Shown here one piece after another: positions 36,777 to 44,177 of a DNA stretch of 44,177 nucleotides (position 1 is the stretch's first letter; every line of letters begins with the position of its first letter). Below the pieces are notes generated by a model. That model saw only the letters and a program-made list of their open reading frames with translations, made no database searches and was not told the DNA's origin. Source of the DNA: Megasphaera hominis (GTDB lineage: Bacteria; Bacillota; Negativicutes; Veillonellales; Megasphaeraceae); the NCBI RefSeq assembly GCF_014269395.1, contig NZ_JACOGK010000024.1:1-44177 (forward strand), in the 5' to 3' direction. The translations under genes and the position numbers were made by a program.

Positions 36777-36829
36777 TAATAAGTAAAAACAAACAAGAGT
36801 TTTTCGTTTCAAATAACTATAAATTATAG

Positions 36830-36882
36830 TATAATGTAAATGTGTAATATGGTTTGCTACATGTACATGGGGAATAGCAAAC
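36830..36882 (+). promoter_or_regulatory. -10 box and leader hairpin of autotransporter 3
   Basis: A consensus TATAAT lies at 36830-36835; the -35 (TTTCAA at 36807) is weak. The leader then forms GTTTGCTA/TAGCAAAC, a perfect 8-bp stem with a loop containing ACATGGGGAA (36852-36882). The start codon follows 44 nt later, after a GGGGAGG ribosome binding site. Confidence 0.5.
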
Positions 36883-36926
36883 GGTTGTATCATTTTTTGT
36901 ATGGTGACCCTGGGGAGGAATGAAAA

Positions 36927-39900
36927 ATGAAACGAACATGTAAAAAGAGTAGAAGAATCATAAGTGGACTTATTTTATCCAGTATTTTAGGCTTTTCCTT
37001 GCAGGCTGTGCCTGTTCAGGCGGCAACTGTTTCCATAAATGGGGATGATGTAAAGACCGAAACAGGGGATACCAGTGGTTACGGGATTACGACCACGAAC
37101 ACGGACAATCCGGCCATCGGTAATGGCGCTACAATGAGCGCTGCAGATGCCTCGGGAAATACTGTGAACATCACGGGCGGTACGATCGCCTCAGCAGATC
37201 CGGGGGCGGATATTTTTGGCGCCCTTGTCCTGCAACAGACAGGCAATAGTGACCAGACGCAGGTCAGCAATAATACAGTAAACCTGACCAATACCACTAT
37301 CGGTGACGGTACGGGCAGTGTCAACGTTTTTGGCGCTTACGTAGTGGACAGCAATGAAGATACGCACACCTACAGCGATGAAGAACTACGTACCTGGAAT
37401 AATCAATTTACCCCGGAAGCGACAGAAACCTTTGCTATTTCCCACAATACAGTGACCATCAAAGGCGCAGCGCCTGCAGAGGGGACCAATGTGTCTATTT
37501 ATGGCGGTGCCGCCTATGTGACCGGCTCCAGTCCCAACCGGTACGATTACAGATCTTCTATAAAAGTGACTGCCAATGCCCCCGTGACGTACAATGCTGT
37601 TTACATCGGTACCAGTGCGGCTGAAGAAACTGCCGGCACGTATGCTACGTCCGGTGATAATGGCTCGTATGATACAATTTTTGGCGGCTATACCAGTAAA
37701 GGCACAGCTGCCAATAATACGGTCGTCGTCCGCAACAGCACGCTGACCAATCTCGTTGCCGGTGGCTATACCGAGAGTATGACGGCTGATGCCAACCAGG
37801 TGACCTTATCTGATATTACGGCCGGCGAAGGCCTGAATATCTACGGCGGTTGCAGTCTCCAAGGCTCTGTAACTGATAACGTCGTCACCTTGACCGATGT
37901 CGATGGCAGTGCCGGGTCCGTAGTTGCGGCGGGTGGCATTGCGTCAGGCGCCAATGTGTTAACTGGCGATGCTACGGATAATCAGATTCATGTAACAGAT
38001 GGCACACTTTACATCGTCGCTGGCGGTATTTCCGCAGCGGACGGCGGAAGAGGGAATAGTATAGTCGGAATCAAAGGGATCCGTATTTTGGATTTTCAGG
38101 CACCTGCTTATTATTATAATGCCATAGGAAATTTAGTATTTATCGATGAAACGAAACCTAATACGATGAACATCACTGGTGCTGTTTATGGCGGTGTTGC
38201 CTTTGGCTATGCCCGGAAAAATGAAGTTCATGAGACGAGTGGCACTACATCTGCGGCTATAGGCGGCTATTCTTTGTATAAAGATGCCACGGATAATATC
38301 GTTACCATCGGGTCAGCCGATTTTTCGACAAGCCCCGTTGTCGGTACTACCCTCATAGGTGGTCTTTCTGATAGTGGGAGCACGACAGGAAATAAGGTAT
38401 ACGTCTATGGCAGCACCATAGGTAGTAACACCAATCCTGTAGCTGTAGAAACGTTGCCCGGCGTAGGCTGGTCTATCGAAACCTTGCCCAACGGTGTAAT
38501 TGCCGGCGGCTTGGTTAATACAAATGATAGCTTCTTCGATGATGATTCGGCAGATAGCTCGAATAATGAAGTGTATATCAGCAATAGCACCATCGAAGAT
38601 GGCATTACAGAAATGTATGGTGGCTTGGGTGTAACAGCAGCCAACAATAATACGGTCACTCTCGCTGATACATCCATAACCTTAGGGGATTCTGCTTTAT
38701 ATCAAATACCAAGTAGCTCAACGGAAGGAATAGCTGCAGATTTGAAAAGCAGGATTGTCGGCGGGGAAGCAGAAAACGGCTCCGCGTCAGGCAATACGGT
38801 GACGATCACCGGTACCGATACTACGATAGATAATATAGGAGAAATTATCGGCGGCAGAACCTTCGTAAGTCAGTATACTCCGGCAGAGACAGCAGCAGCC
38901 TCCGGGAATACCGTTTCCATCAACGATGCTACCATCACGGGGACTACGCCGACGCAGGATACATCGGGCCTTACTATCTACGCTGGGAATGGTATCAGTG
39001 GAGCGAGCGACAACACTCTTTCTATTACGGATGCTACCTTAAAAAATGTATCCTCTATGCACGGCAGTTATACTTCAAGTGGCGCTGCATCGGGGACAAC
39101 GGTTTCCTTCAGCAATAGCCATATTTCAGGTGCCTCCATGAACGTAGTTGGGGCAGAGGGAGACACAGAGGCCAATAATAATACGTTTAGTGTCACAAAT
39201 CATACAGAGTTGGTTGGAATTTCCCAATTAATAGGTTCAAATTCAAAATCAGGATCAGTCTCAGGCAATACCTTTTCTATTTCCGATAGCCTCCTTTCTA
39301 ATGAAGATGGATTTTACATAATAGGCAGTCAAGGGCATACAGAAGCCGTTAATAACAACCTGTACATTACAGATAGCAAGTTGTCCGGCTTGCTGATGCT
39401 ATATGGCGCCTATGGAGATTCGGATGTATACAACAATACGGAAGTATTAACCAATGCCACCATCACCGACACCTATCGTATACTGGGAAATGCGGGCGGC
39501 TACGCCCATGATAATGCGTTTTCTATCATAGGAGGGTCCTTGACTTTTTCAGATGGATTATTAGTAGGCACAGTAGGAGAAATAGAAGCTACCCAAAACA
39601 CGATGACCCTTTCCCAAACCAATATATCAGGAGCTGCCACTATCTATGGAGGCTACAGTAATACGACAGTCTCTGATAATGCCGTCACGATTTCTGATAC
39701 GACCATTTCCAATATTGCGAATGATGACGGGACGACTATAGCGGCCGGTGTATCAACCGGGGTGACGGCAACGGCTAAAGATGATGAGTCAAAGACCATT
39801 CTGCCTGGGGCAGATGACAATAGTATCTATATCGATGGTGGTTCCGTCGACGTTTCCCGGATTTACGGTGGCTGGTTACAGGATTCTGGAACGGATGTAG

Positions 39901-41600
39901 AAGGCACGACGAACAGCAATACAGTCAGCATAGGTGAAGGCGTTACAGCCGGCACGGTCATAGGCGGCAACAATGAGCTGGGCGGCTCGTCGTCGAAGAA
40001 TACGGTCACCATCAACGGCGGCACCGTAGAGGAAAACGTCGTAGCCGGCCAGACCACGGCAGGCGATGCTTCTGGCAACACATTGGACATCTATGATGGC
40101 ACCATCGGCACGACAGACGCCGTAGATGAAGACGGCAACCTCATCGCCGCAGGCTACACGAAAGACGGCGCAGCCGACAGCAACACGGTCAACGTCTACG
40201 GCGGCACTCTGGGCGTCATGATGAGCCTCTACGGCGGTTATACACCGACGGATAAAGCGAAAAGCACGAATAATACACTCAATCTTTATACGAAAGATAA
40301 TACCGTAGAAAACCTGGGTTACTTCCAAAACCTCAACTTCTACGTCCCCGAAGGTACAACAGCAGGGGAAACGATGATTGAAGTCACAAATACCGCTGAC
40401 GTCAGCGGCGCTGCCATTACAGCCGGTGTCTACGACAACACGCAAATCCGTCCGGGCCAGGTTATCAACCTCATCCACGACAGCGCCAACGGCGTCACCA
40501 CCGATGGAAACACGACGTACTCCATGATGAGCGGCCGCGACTACGTCGTCACGCCGGGCCTCGTCCGCTACAACGTCCTCATCAAAAAGCAGAATTCGGA
40601 AACGGTCGTCCTCTACATTCCGGAAGATAGTCAGGGCACGATTATCCCGGCAACTAAGATCATGACCTCCCAGCGTAGGCAAGCTGTCAATACCGTCACG
40701 GACGTGACGGACACAGCCTCCACCAGCGGCTACGAAACAGCCGTCGCCACGTGGAACGCAGAAATGGGCAGCCACGCCGGCTGGGATGACCACGAAGTCT
40801 GGAAGAAATACACACCCTACGTCCTCTTAGGCGGACATGACCTCCGCTACGACACAGACTCGACTACCAACACGCAAGGCTTCAATAGCGAACTGGGCTT
40901 CGTCAAACGCTCGTACCACGACGACTACATCGACACGTACATGCCGTTTTTAGAATACGGCAACGGCAACTACACCGAACGCTATCAGGGCGCCCGCGGT
41001 GACGGTAACCAGCAGTACATCGGCGCTGGTTTCCTCGTCCGTCGCGACCGCACCGACGGCCTGCACTACGAAGCTGTCCTCCGCGCCGGCCAGCTCAATA
41101 CGGACTATCACGCCGACATCGCCGGCCACCACATCAGCTACGACACAGACACAAATTACATTGCAGCTCAACTGGGGCTGGGCAAACTCTACACCCACAA
41201 GGATAACGACTACGACATCTACACGAAACTCTTCTGGTCCCACATCTTCAGTGACGACGTAGACATCTACAGCGACCTCGGCAAAGCCCAATACCAATTC
41301 GACAGCGCTGACTCCGTCCGCAGCCGCATCGGCTTCCGCTGGACGAAGCATTACCAGGAAAACCAAACCTACTACGCAGGACTCGGCTGGGACCACGAAT
41401 TTGACGGCACAGCCAGAGCGTCGTACAACAACTTCGACCTCCCTGAAAGCAACGGCAAAGGCGACGCCGGCTTCTTAGAACTGGGCTGGTCCAGCAAGAG
41501 CCACGCCGACAACCCCTGGAATGCCGACGTCAAACTCAGAGGCTGGGTAGGCATGAAAAAAGGCATAGACTACACCATCACCATCGGCAGAGCTTTCTAA
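36927..41600 (+). CDS. Autotransporter 3 (long non-modular passenger, intact)
   Basis: The 1557-residue protein has a signal peptide (IISGLILSSILGFSLQAV, cleavage near VQAA). Its passenger of about 1100 residues is built of irregular beta-helix-like rungs (NTVNLTNT, NTVTITG) with fewer YGG motifs than its neighbours. The FQNLNFYVP domain occurs once, at residue 1132 or so, just before the linker and barrel. The barrel (about 1295-1557) contains FLEYGNGNYTERYQGARGDG and ends TITIGRAF, again with C-terminal Phe. Codon use shifts from AT-richer in the passenger to GC-rich near the barrel. It is more distant from autotransporters 1 and 2 than those are from each other. The ligand is unknown. Confidence 0.87.
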   Translation: MKRTCKKSRRIISGLILSSILGFSLQAVPVQAATVSINGDDVKTETGDTSGYGITTTNTDNPAIGNGATMSAADASGNTVNITGGTIASADPGADIFGALVLQQTGNSDQTQVSNNTVNLTNTTIGDGTGSVNVFGAYVVDSNEDTHTYSDEELRTWNNQFTPEATETFAISHNTVTIKGAAPAEGTNVSIYGGAAYVTGSSPNRYDYRSSIKVTANAPVTYNAVYIGTSAAEETAGTYATSGDNGSYDTIFGGYTSKGTAANNTVVVRNSTLTNLVAGGYTESMTADANQVTLSDITAGEGLNIYGGCSLQGSVTDNVVTLTDVDGSAGSVVAAGGIASGANVLTGDATDNQIHVTDGTLYIVAGGISAADGGRGNSIVGIKGIRILDFQAPAYYYNAIGNLVFIDETKPNTMNITGAVYGGVAFGYARKNEVHETSGTTSAAIGGYSLYKDATDNIVTIGSADFSTSPVVGTTLIGGLSDSGSTTGNKVYVYGSTIGSNTNPVAVETLPGVGWSIETLPNGVIAGGLVNTNDSFFDDDSADSSNNEVYISNSTIEDGITEMYGGLGVTAANNNTVTLADTSITLGDSALYQIPSSSTEGIAADLKSRIVGGEAENGSASGNTVTITGTDTTIDNIGEIIGGRTFVSQYTPAETAAASGNTVSINDATITGTTPTQDTSGLTIYAGNGISGASDNTLSITDATLKNVSSMHGSYTSSGAASGTTVSFSNSHISGASMNVVGAEGDTEANNNTFSVTNHTELVGISQLIGSNSKSGSVSGNTFSISDSLLSNEDGFYIIGSQGHTEAVNNNLYITDSKLSGLLMLYGAYGDSDVYNNTEVLTNATITDTYRILGNAGGYAHDNAFSIIGGSLTFSDGLLVGTVGEIEATQNTMTLSQTNISGAATIYGGYSNTTVSDNAVTISDTTISNIANDDGTTIAAGVSTGVTATAKDDESKTILPGADDNSIYIDGGSVDVSRIYGGWLQDSGTDVEGTTNSNTVSIGEGVTAGTVIGGNNELGGSSSKNTVTINGGTVEENVVAGQTTAGDASGNTLDIYDGTIGTTDAVDEDGNLIAAGYTKDGAADSNTVNVYGGTLGVMMSLYGGYTPTDKAKSTNNTLNLYTKDNTVENLGYFQNLNFYVPEGTTAGETMIEVTNTADVSGAAITAGVYDNTQIRPGQVINLIHDSANGVTTDGNTTYSMMSGRDYVVTPGLVRYNVLIKKQNSETVVLYIPEDSQGTIIPATKIMTSQRRQAVNTVTDVTDTASTSGYETAVATWNAEMGSHAGWDDHEVWKKYTPYVLLGGHDLRYDTDSTTNTQGFNSELGFVKRSYHDDYIDTYMPFLEYGNGNYTERYQGARGDGNQQYIGAGFLVRRDRTDGLHYEAVLRAGQLNTDYHADIAGHHISYDTDTNYIAAQLGLGKLYTHKDNDYDIYTKLFWSHIFSDDVDIYSDLGKAQYQFDSADSVRSRIGFRWTKHYQENQTYYAGLGWDHEFDGTARASYNNFDLPESNGKGDAGFLELGWSSKSHADNPWNADVKLRGWVGMKKGIDYTITIGRAF

Positions 41601-41800
41601 AAAGCAAAGCGGGAAAGAGGAGAAATACAAGCTGTCGACAGTGGATTAGCTGCTCGCACCATGGCGTAACGCCCACACAGGCACGTCACGCCCCGGAGAA
41701 AGCAAAGCTCCTGCGGCACCGTGATCCACTTTATACAGCTGTCCGTTTCACCTTTATCCCGGTCGTGCGGTATGTTCTGCGCTGGTGTCTTTCAAATATT
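41601..41800. repeat. Repeat-like downstream flank of autotransporter 3
   Basis: This flank aligns loosely with the segment after autotransporter 2: AAAAAG start, a GTCGACA site, GTGATCCAC, and an anchor-like CACCTTTATCCCGG at about 41750. No gene is present. Confidence 0.4.
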
Positions 41801-41808
41801 AGCTGACG

Positions 41809-41852
41809 AAAAACCCGCTCTTACAGGTACGAACCTGTAGGAGCGGGTTTTT
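41809..41852. terminator. Bidirectional terminator between autotransporter 3 and the flavoprotein operon
   Basis: AAAAACCCGCTC/GAGCGGGTTTTT with an inner ACAGGT/ACCTGT stem forms an almost perfect hairpin with A and T runs on both sides. It serves the two convergent units. Confidence 0.85.
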
Positions 41853-41865
41853 GCAAACTAACGCC

Positions 41866-42504
41866 TTATTGTCCCAGTTTCCCGCCGAGTTCAAAGGCTG
41901 CTTTCAAGTCTTCGGGGAATTGTTTTTTCCCCAGTTCCAGTCGTTCCTTGCCATCGAGAAGGCTCATGGCATATTTCGTATAATCAGCCACCTGAATCGT
42001 ACCACAGGAGGCTACGGCTGACACGTCGCTGTGGAGTACCATAGTGAAGAGGGATTCTATTTCTTTGAATTTTTCCTTGTACGTTGATTCGTAGTATTCC
42101 TGTGGCGCGTTCATATCATAAATGATGCCGACAGGCAGCTTGCCTTGGAAATACGTCGTTCCTCCGTCGTAGGAAAGACAGCAGAAGAGAAGACGTTCCA
42201 AGAAGCCTCGGAAGAGGGCTGTCGGTTCGGAGAAGTAGATGGGCGTGCCCAGGATCACGGCATCGGCTTGCAGGACGCCGTCGATGACTGGCGAGAGGTC
42301 GTCATGCCAAAAGCATTTGCAGCGTGCGGCATCCTTGCGTTTACAAGCGAGGCAGCTCTGACAGCCTTTGAAGGTGAGACTGTTTAAATCGATATATTCC
42401 GTTTCCGCGCCTGCAGCCTGAGCGCCTTTTTCCGCTTCCCGGAGCAGCTTTGCCGTATTAAAATTCTTGCGGGGACTCGCGTTTAATAAGATGACTTTTT
42501 TCAT
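41866..42504 (-). CDS. Flavodoxin-fold NAD(P)H-dependent FMN reductase family protein (second gene)
   Basis: The 212-residue protein has the flavodoxin-like FMN phosphate loop NASPRKNFNT (residues 8-17). A Cys cluster follows at C48, C51, C54, C62 and C64, similar to iron-sulfur flavoproteins, and GTPIYFSEPT lies at the second FMN loop. It is preceded by AAGGAGG and starts 14 bp after the stop of the gene upstream, so the two form an operon. The likely role is a cytoplasmic oxidoreductase for quinones or other electrophiles; the substrate is not known. Confidence 0.82.
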   Translation of the reverse strand: MKKVILLNASPRKNFNTAKLLREAEKGAQAAGAETEYIDLNSLTFKGCQSCLACKRKDAARCKCFWHDDLSPVIDGVLQADAVILGTPIYFSEPTALFRGFLERLLFCCLSYDGGTTYFQGKLPVGIIYDMNAPQEYYESTYKEKFKEIESLFTMVLHSDVSAVASCGTIQVADYTKYAMSLLDGKERLELGKKQFPEDLKAAFELGGKLGQ

Positions 42505-42518
42505 ATGTATATTCCTCC

Positions 42519-43067
42519 TTAAATGGAATGACCAATGGCTGCCGCAGCAGCTACACTAGCAGGATCGTCGGCCTTGCCGGCACCATAGAGACTACCGTGC
42601 CCATAGACGACACCCAAATCCTCCCAGCCCATGGCCTGCGTGAAGAGCTCGTGATACCACGTGACCGGTGTCTGACACCATGTCGGCTGATTGGCTGTCA
42701 AAAGCAAGGCTGATTTCTTATTCGTGAGCTCTGCCTGGGGCAAGGTCTGCCACAGCGCAAAAAGCCGGTCAATGGCCGTCTTCAACGTTCCCGTAATAGA
42801 CGCAAAGTAAATCGGCGAAGCAAAGACGATGACCTGGGACTCCCGGAACGCCGGGTATATTTTTTCCATATCATCTGTTTGCACGCAATCCTTGCCAGCC
42901 TTGCCGCACTGGTGACAACTCAAGCAGCCGTGGATCGTCATGCCTTGCAGGTGAAACTCCTGCACGACATGGCTATCGGCCTGGGCCGCCTCAGAAAAGG
43001 CACGGATCAACTCTGCCGTATTACCGTTTTTCCGGGGGCCGCCGTTCAGGATTAAGACATTTGCCAT
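42519..43067 (-). CDS. Flavodoxin-fold NAD(P)H-dependent FMN reductase family protein (first gene)
   Basis: The 182-residue protein carries the FMN loop NGGPRKNGNT near residues 8-17, a C-x2-C-x2-C-x6-C cluster at C48-C61 and ASPIYFASITG at the second FMN loop. I start it at MANVLILNGG (43067), with AAGGAAG 11 nt upstream. The longer frame begins at a GTG inside that site. It is a distant paralogue of the next gene in the operon. It sits head-to-head with an HxlR regulator, a common arrangement for redox-responsive flavoproteins. Confidence 0.82.
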   Translation of the reverse strand: MANVLILNGGPRKNGNTAELIRAFSEAAQADSHVVQEFHLQGMTIHGCLSCHQCGKAGKDCVQTDDMEKIYPAFRESQVIVFASPIYFASITGTLKTAIDRLFALWQTLPQAELTNKKSALLLTANQPTWCQTPVTWYHELFTQAMGWEDLGVVYGHGSLYGAGKADDPASVAAAAAIGHSI

Positions 43068-43140
43068 TAGAAAAAGCACTTCCTTTGTTGTAATCTACGA
43101 GCCGATATGCTATCATAGGTCTCAATCGAATCGTAGGTAC

Positions 43141-43208
43141 ATTTTATGACGTGTAATCGAAATGCGCAAGAACGATTCTGAAACATACCTAGTATCCTGA
43201 AACATACC
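43141..43208. promoter_or_regulatory. Divergent control region with 12-bp direct repeats
   Basis: CTGAAACATACC occurs twice (43178-43189 and 43197-43208), 19 bp apart start to start, roughly two helical turns. It lies just upstream of the HxlR gene. On the minus strand a TAAAAT -10 (43141-43146) with a weak TTGCGC -35 (43164-43169) may drive the flavoproteins. The repeats are a candidate operator. Confidence 0.4.
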
Positions 43209-43225
43209 ACAAGGAGCGATGCCGC

Positions 43226-43561
43226 TTGAAGCTAGAACAAGAAATCACCTGCCCATGCCTCATTGCCCAGCGCCTCATCCAAGGCAAATGGGCCATTATC
43301 ATCATGTACTACCTCAGCCTGGGCCCGACCCGCTTCAATGAACTCCAAAGAAAACTCCCCAAAATGACCCACGCCACTCTGTCTAACCAGCTCAAGCAAC
43401 TAGAAGCAGAAGGCCTCATCCACCGCAAAGAATACGCCCAGATTCCGCCTAAGGTAGAGTATTCTCTGACAGATATTGGCAAAGAATTTCAGCCCGTTTT
43501 GGACAGTATTGGCGCCTGGGGAGCCAAGTATATTGCGTATCAAAAAGAAAAAGATATGTAA
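43226..43561 (+). CDS. HxlR-family winged-helix regulator
   Basis: The 111-residue protein shows the HxlR pattern: CPCLIAQRLIQGKW at the N-terminus, LGPTRFNELQRKLP, MTHATLSNQLKQLEAEGLIH (recognition helix and wing) and YSLTDIGKEF. C9 and C11 may sense oxidants or electrophiles, as in YodB-type members. The start is a TTG with AAGGAG 9 nt upstream; the nearby ATG at 43219 is in another frame. It probably regulates itself and the divergent flavoprotein operon. Confidence 0.88.
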   Translation: MKLEQEITCPCLIAQRLIQGKWAIIIMYYLSLGPTRFNELQRKLPKMTHATLSNQLKQLEAEGLIHRKEYAQIPPKVEYSLTDIGKEFQPVLDSIGAWGAKYIAYQKEKDM

Positions 43562-43588
43562 AAATAGCCCGAAAAAGCTATTTTTTGT
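43561..43588 (+). terminator. Terminator of the HxlR gene
   Basis: AAAATAGC/GCTATTTT overlaps the stop codon and runs into six T residues. Confidence 0.7.
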
Positions 43589-43733
43589 ATATACTTGCAT
43601 ATAGTTAGTAATACGAAAAGTATTTAGCCCAGGTATTAATTGTAGTTATGCAGTTTTTTGATTGTAGGGGAAATTAGTACTTTTGATGGATTTGATATAT
43701 TTTGCATAAAAATTTCATAAAATATTTTTTGGT

Positions 43734-43777
43734 AGCAATCTTTCTGACTTATAGTAAGCGAAAGATTGCTTTTTTTG
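43734..43777 (+). terminator. Orphan intrinsic terminator upstream of an adhesin-type leader
   Basis: An 11-bp perfect stem AGCAATCTTTC/GAAAGATTGCT is followed by seven T residues. No gene lies between it and the HxlR terminator (43589-43733 is AT-rich and empty). It resembles the hairpin at 36719. Confidence 0.65.
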
Positions 43778-43882
43778 CGCATTTTCGAGAAAATTCGCGC
43801 ATAAGAAAGACCTAAAATGAAAGAGTTTGACCGATGTTGGTGGTATTATTTCTACTAATTATGATTGATTAGTTTATAAAAT

Positions 43883-43985
43883 TTGAAAAATGTTTAAAAG
43901 TACTGTATAGTAAGTTCATGCCATTCATATTTTTTATGAATGCATAAGCTGAATTTTCCGTTTTACCCGTGGGAAGGTAAGACGT
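43883..43985 (+). promoter_or_regulatory. Promoter and structured leader without its gene
   Basis: TTGAAA (43883-43888) and TATAGT (43906-43911) are spaced by 17 bp. Downstream are a CATTCATA/TATGAATG hairpin (43922-43942) and GTTTTACC/GGTAAGAC with loop CGTGGGAA (about 43960-43983). This loop matches that of the second leader hairpin of autotransporter 1. An IS3 element begins at about 44040 instead of a coding start. Confidence 0.5.
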
Positions 43986-44039
43986 GAGGAAGCGAAAATG
44001 TAAGGCATGTGCCTGCACGTGGTATGCTAAAGTTGGACA

Positions 44040-44177
44040 TGGAGGGGGTAGAAATTGGATACTAAATGTAGTAATCTTGGATAAAAGATTTTCTAATTAG
44101 TATCCGATGCCCTCAATTGTTAGATGGGAGGTTGCCACGTGAAATTAACGAAAGAACAACGATTAGAAATAGGTCGC
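44040..44177 (+). mobile_element. 5' end of an IS3-family insertion sequence
   Basis: A putative left end TGGAGGGGGTAG starts near 44040, similar to the complement of the IS right end at 134. About 100 bp later OrfA begins. The element continues beyond the window in the same orientation as the one at the left edge. Confidence 0.55.
44139..44177 (+). CDS. IS3-family OrfA, N-terminal end (partial)
   Basis: A GTG start with GGGAGG 8 nt upstream encodes VKLTKEQRLEIGR before the window ends. This is the usual opening of the helix-turn-helix protein OrfA of IS3/IS150-type elements. Confidence 0.6.
   Translation, partial: MKLTKEQRLEIGR

Overview
The window looks like a chromosomal accessory region of a diderm Firmicute (Negativicutes), most likely a Megasphaera-like organism. 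This is inferred from the mix of Firmicutes-style GGAGG ribosome binding sites with outer-membrane proteins: classical autotransporters ending in a C-terminal Phe, and a trimeric YadA-type adhesin carrying an SLH domain. No rRNA or tRNA is present to confirm it.

Layout. (1) 1-134: the 3' end of an IS3-family element, inserted into the first codons of a type III modification gene. (2) 135-5120: type III restriction-modification pair mod/res, mod lacking its original N-terminus. (3) 5121-10144: a GIY-YIG/DUF4357 protein embedded in about 4 kb of gene-poor DNA, packed with mosaic hairpin-rich repeats in both orientations. This stretch also holds a candidate structured RNA of about 430 nt on the minus strand with its own promoter and terminator. 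(4) 10145-15564: a very large YadA-like trimeric adhesin (minus) with two copies of a head/collagen-like module and a C-terminal SLH domain. Its signal peptide is out of frame by one base in a poly-A tract. (5) 16100-19064: ferritin, a siroheme nitrite/sulfite reductase, and a small secreted protein whose reading frame is broken at an A11 tract. (6) 20468-41600: three classical autotransporters in tandem on the plus strand. The first carries two frameshifts; the second and third are intact. All share a recurring domain marked by FQNxNFYxP, present 9, 3 and 1 times respectively. (7) 41866-43561: two FMN-reductase-like flavoproteins divergent from an HxlR regulator. (8) 43562-44177: a promoter and leader resembling the autotransporter leaders, cut by the 5' end of another IS3-family element.

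How it fits together. The region is dominated by surface adhesins, and it shows several marks of surface variation: homopolymer tracts at or near signal-peptide coding sequence, repeat-module expansion and contraction, and frameshifts. Each autotransporter unit has an intrinsic terminator or hairpin upstream and a structured leader. The restriction system, IS ends and hairpin repeats suggest a recombination-prone island. The housekeeping-type genes (ferritin, nitrite/sulfite reductase, redox flavoproteins) sit between the adhesin blocks.
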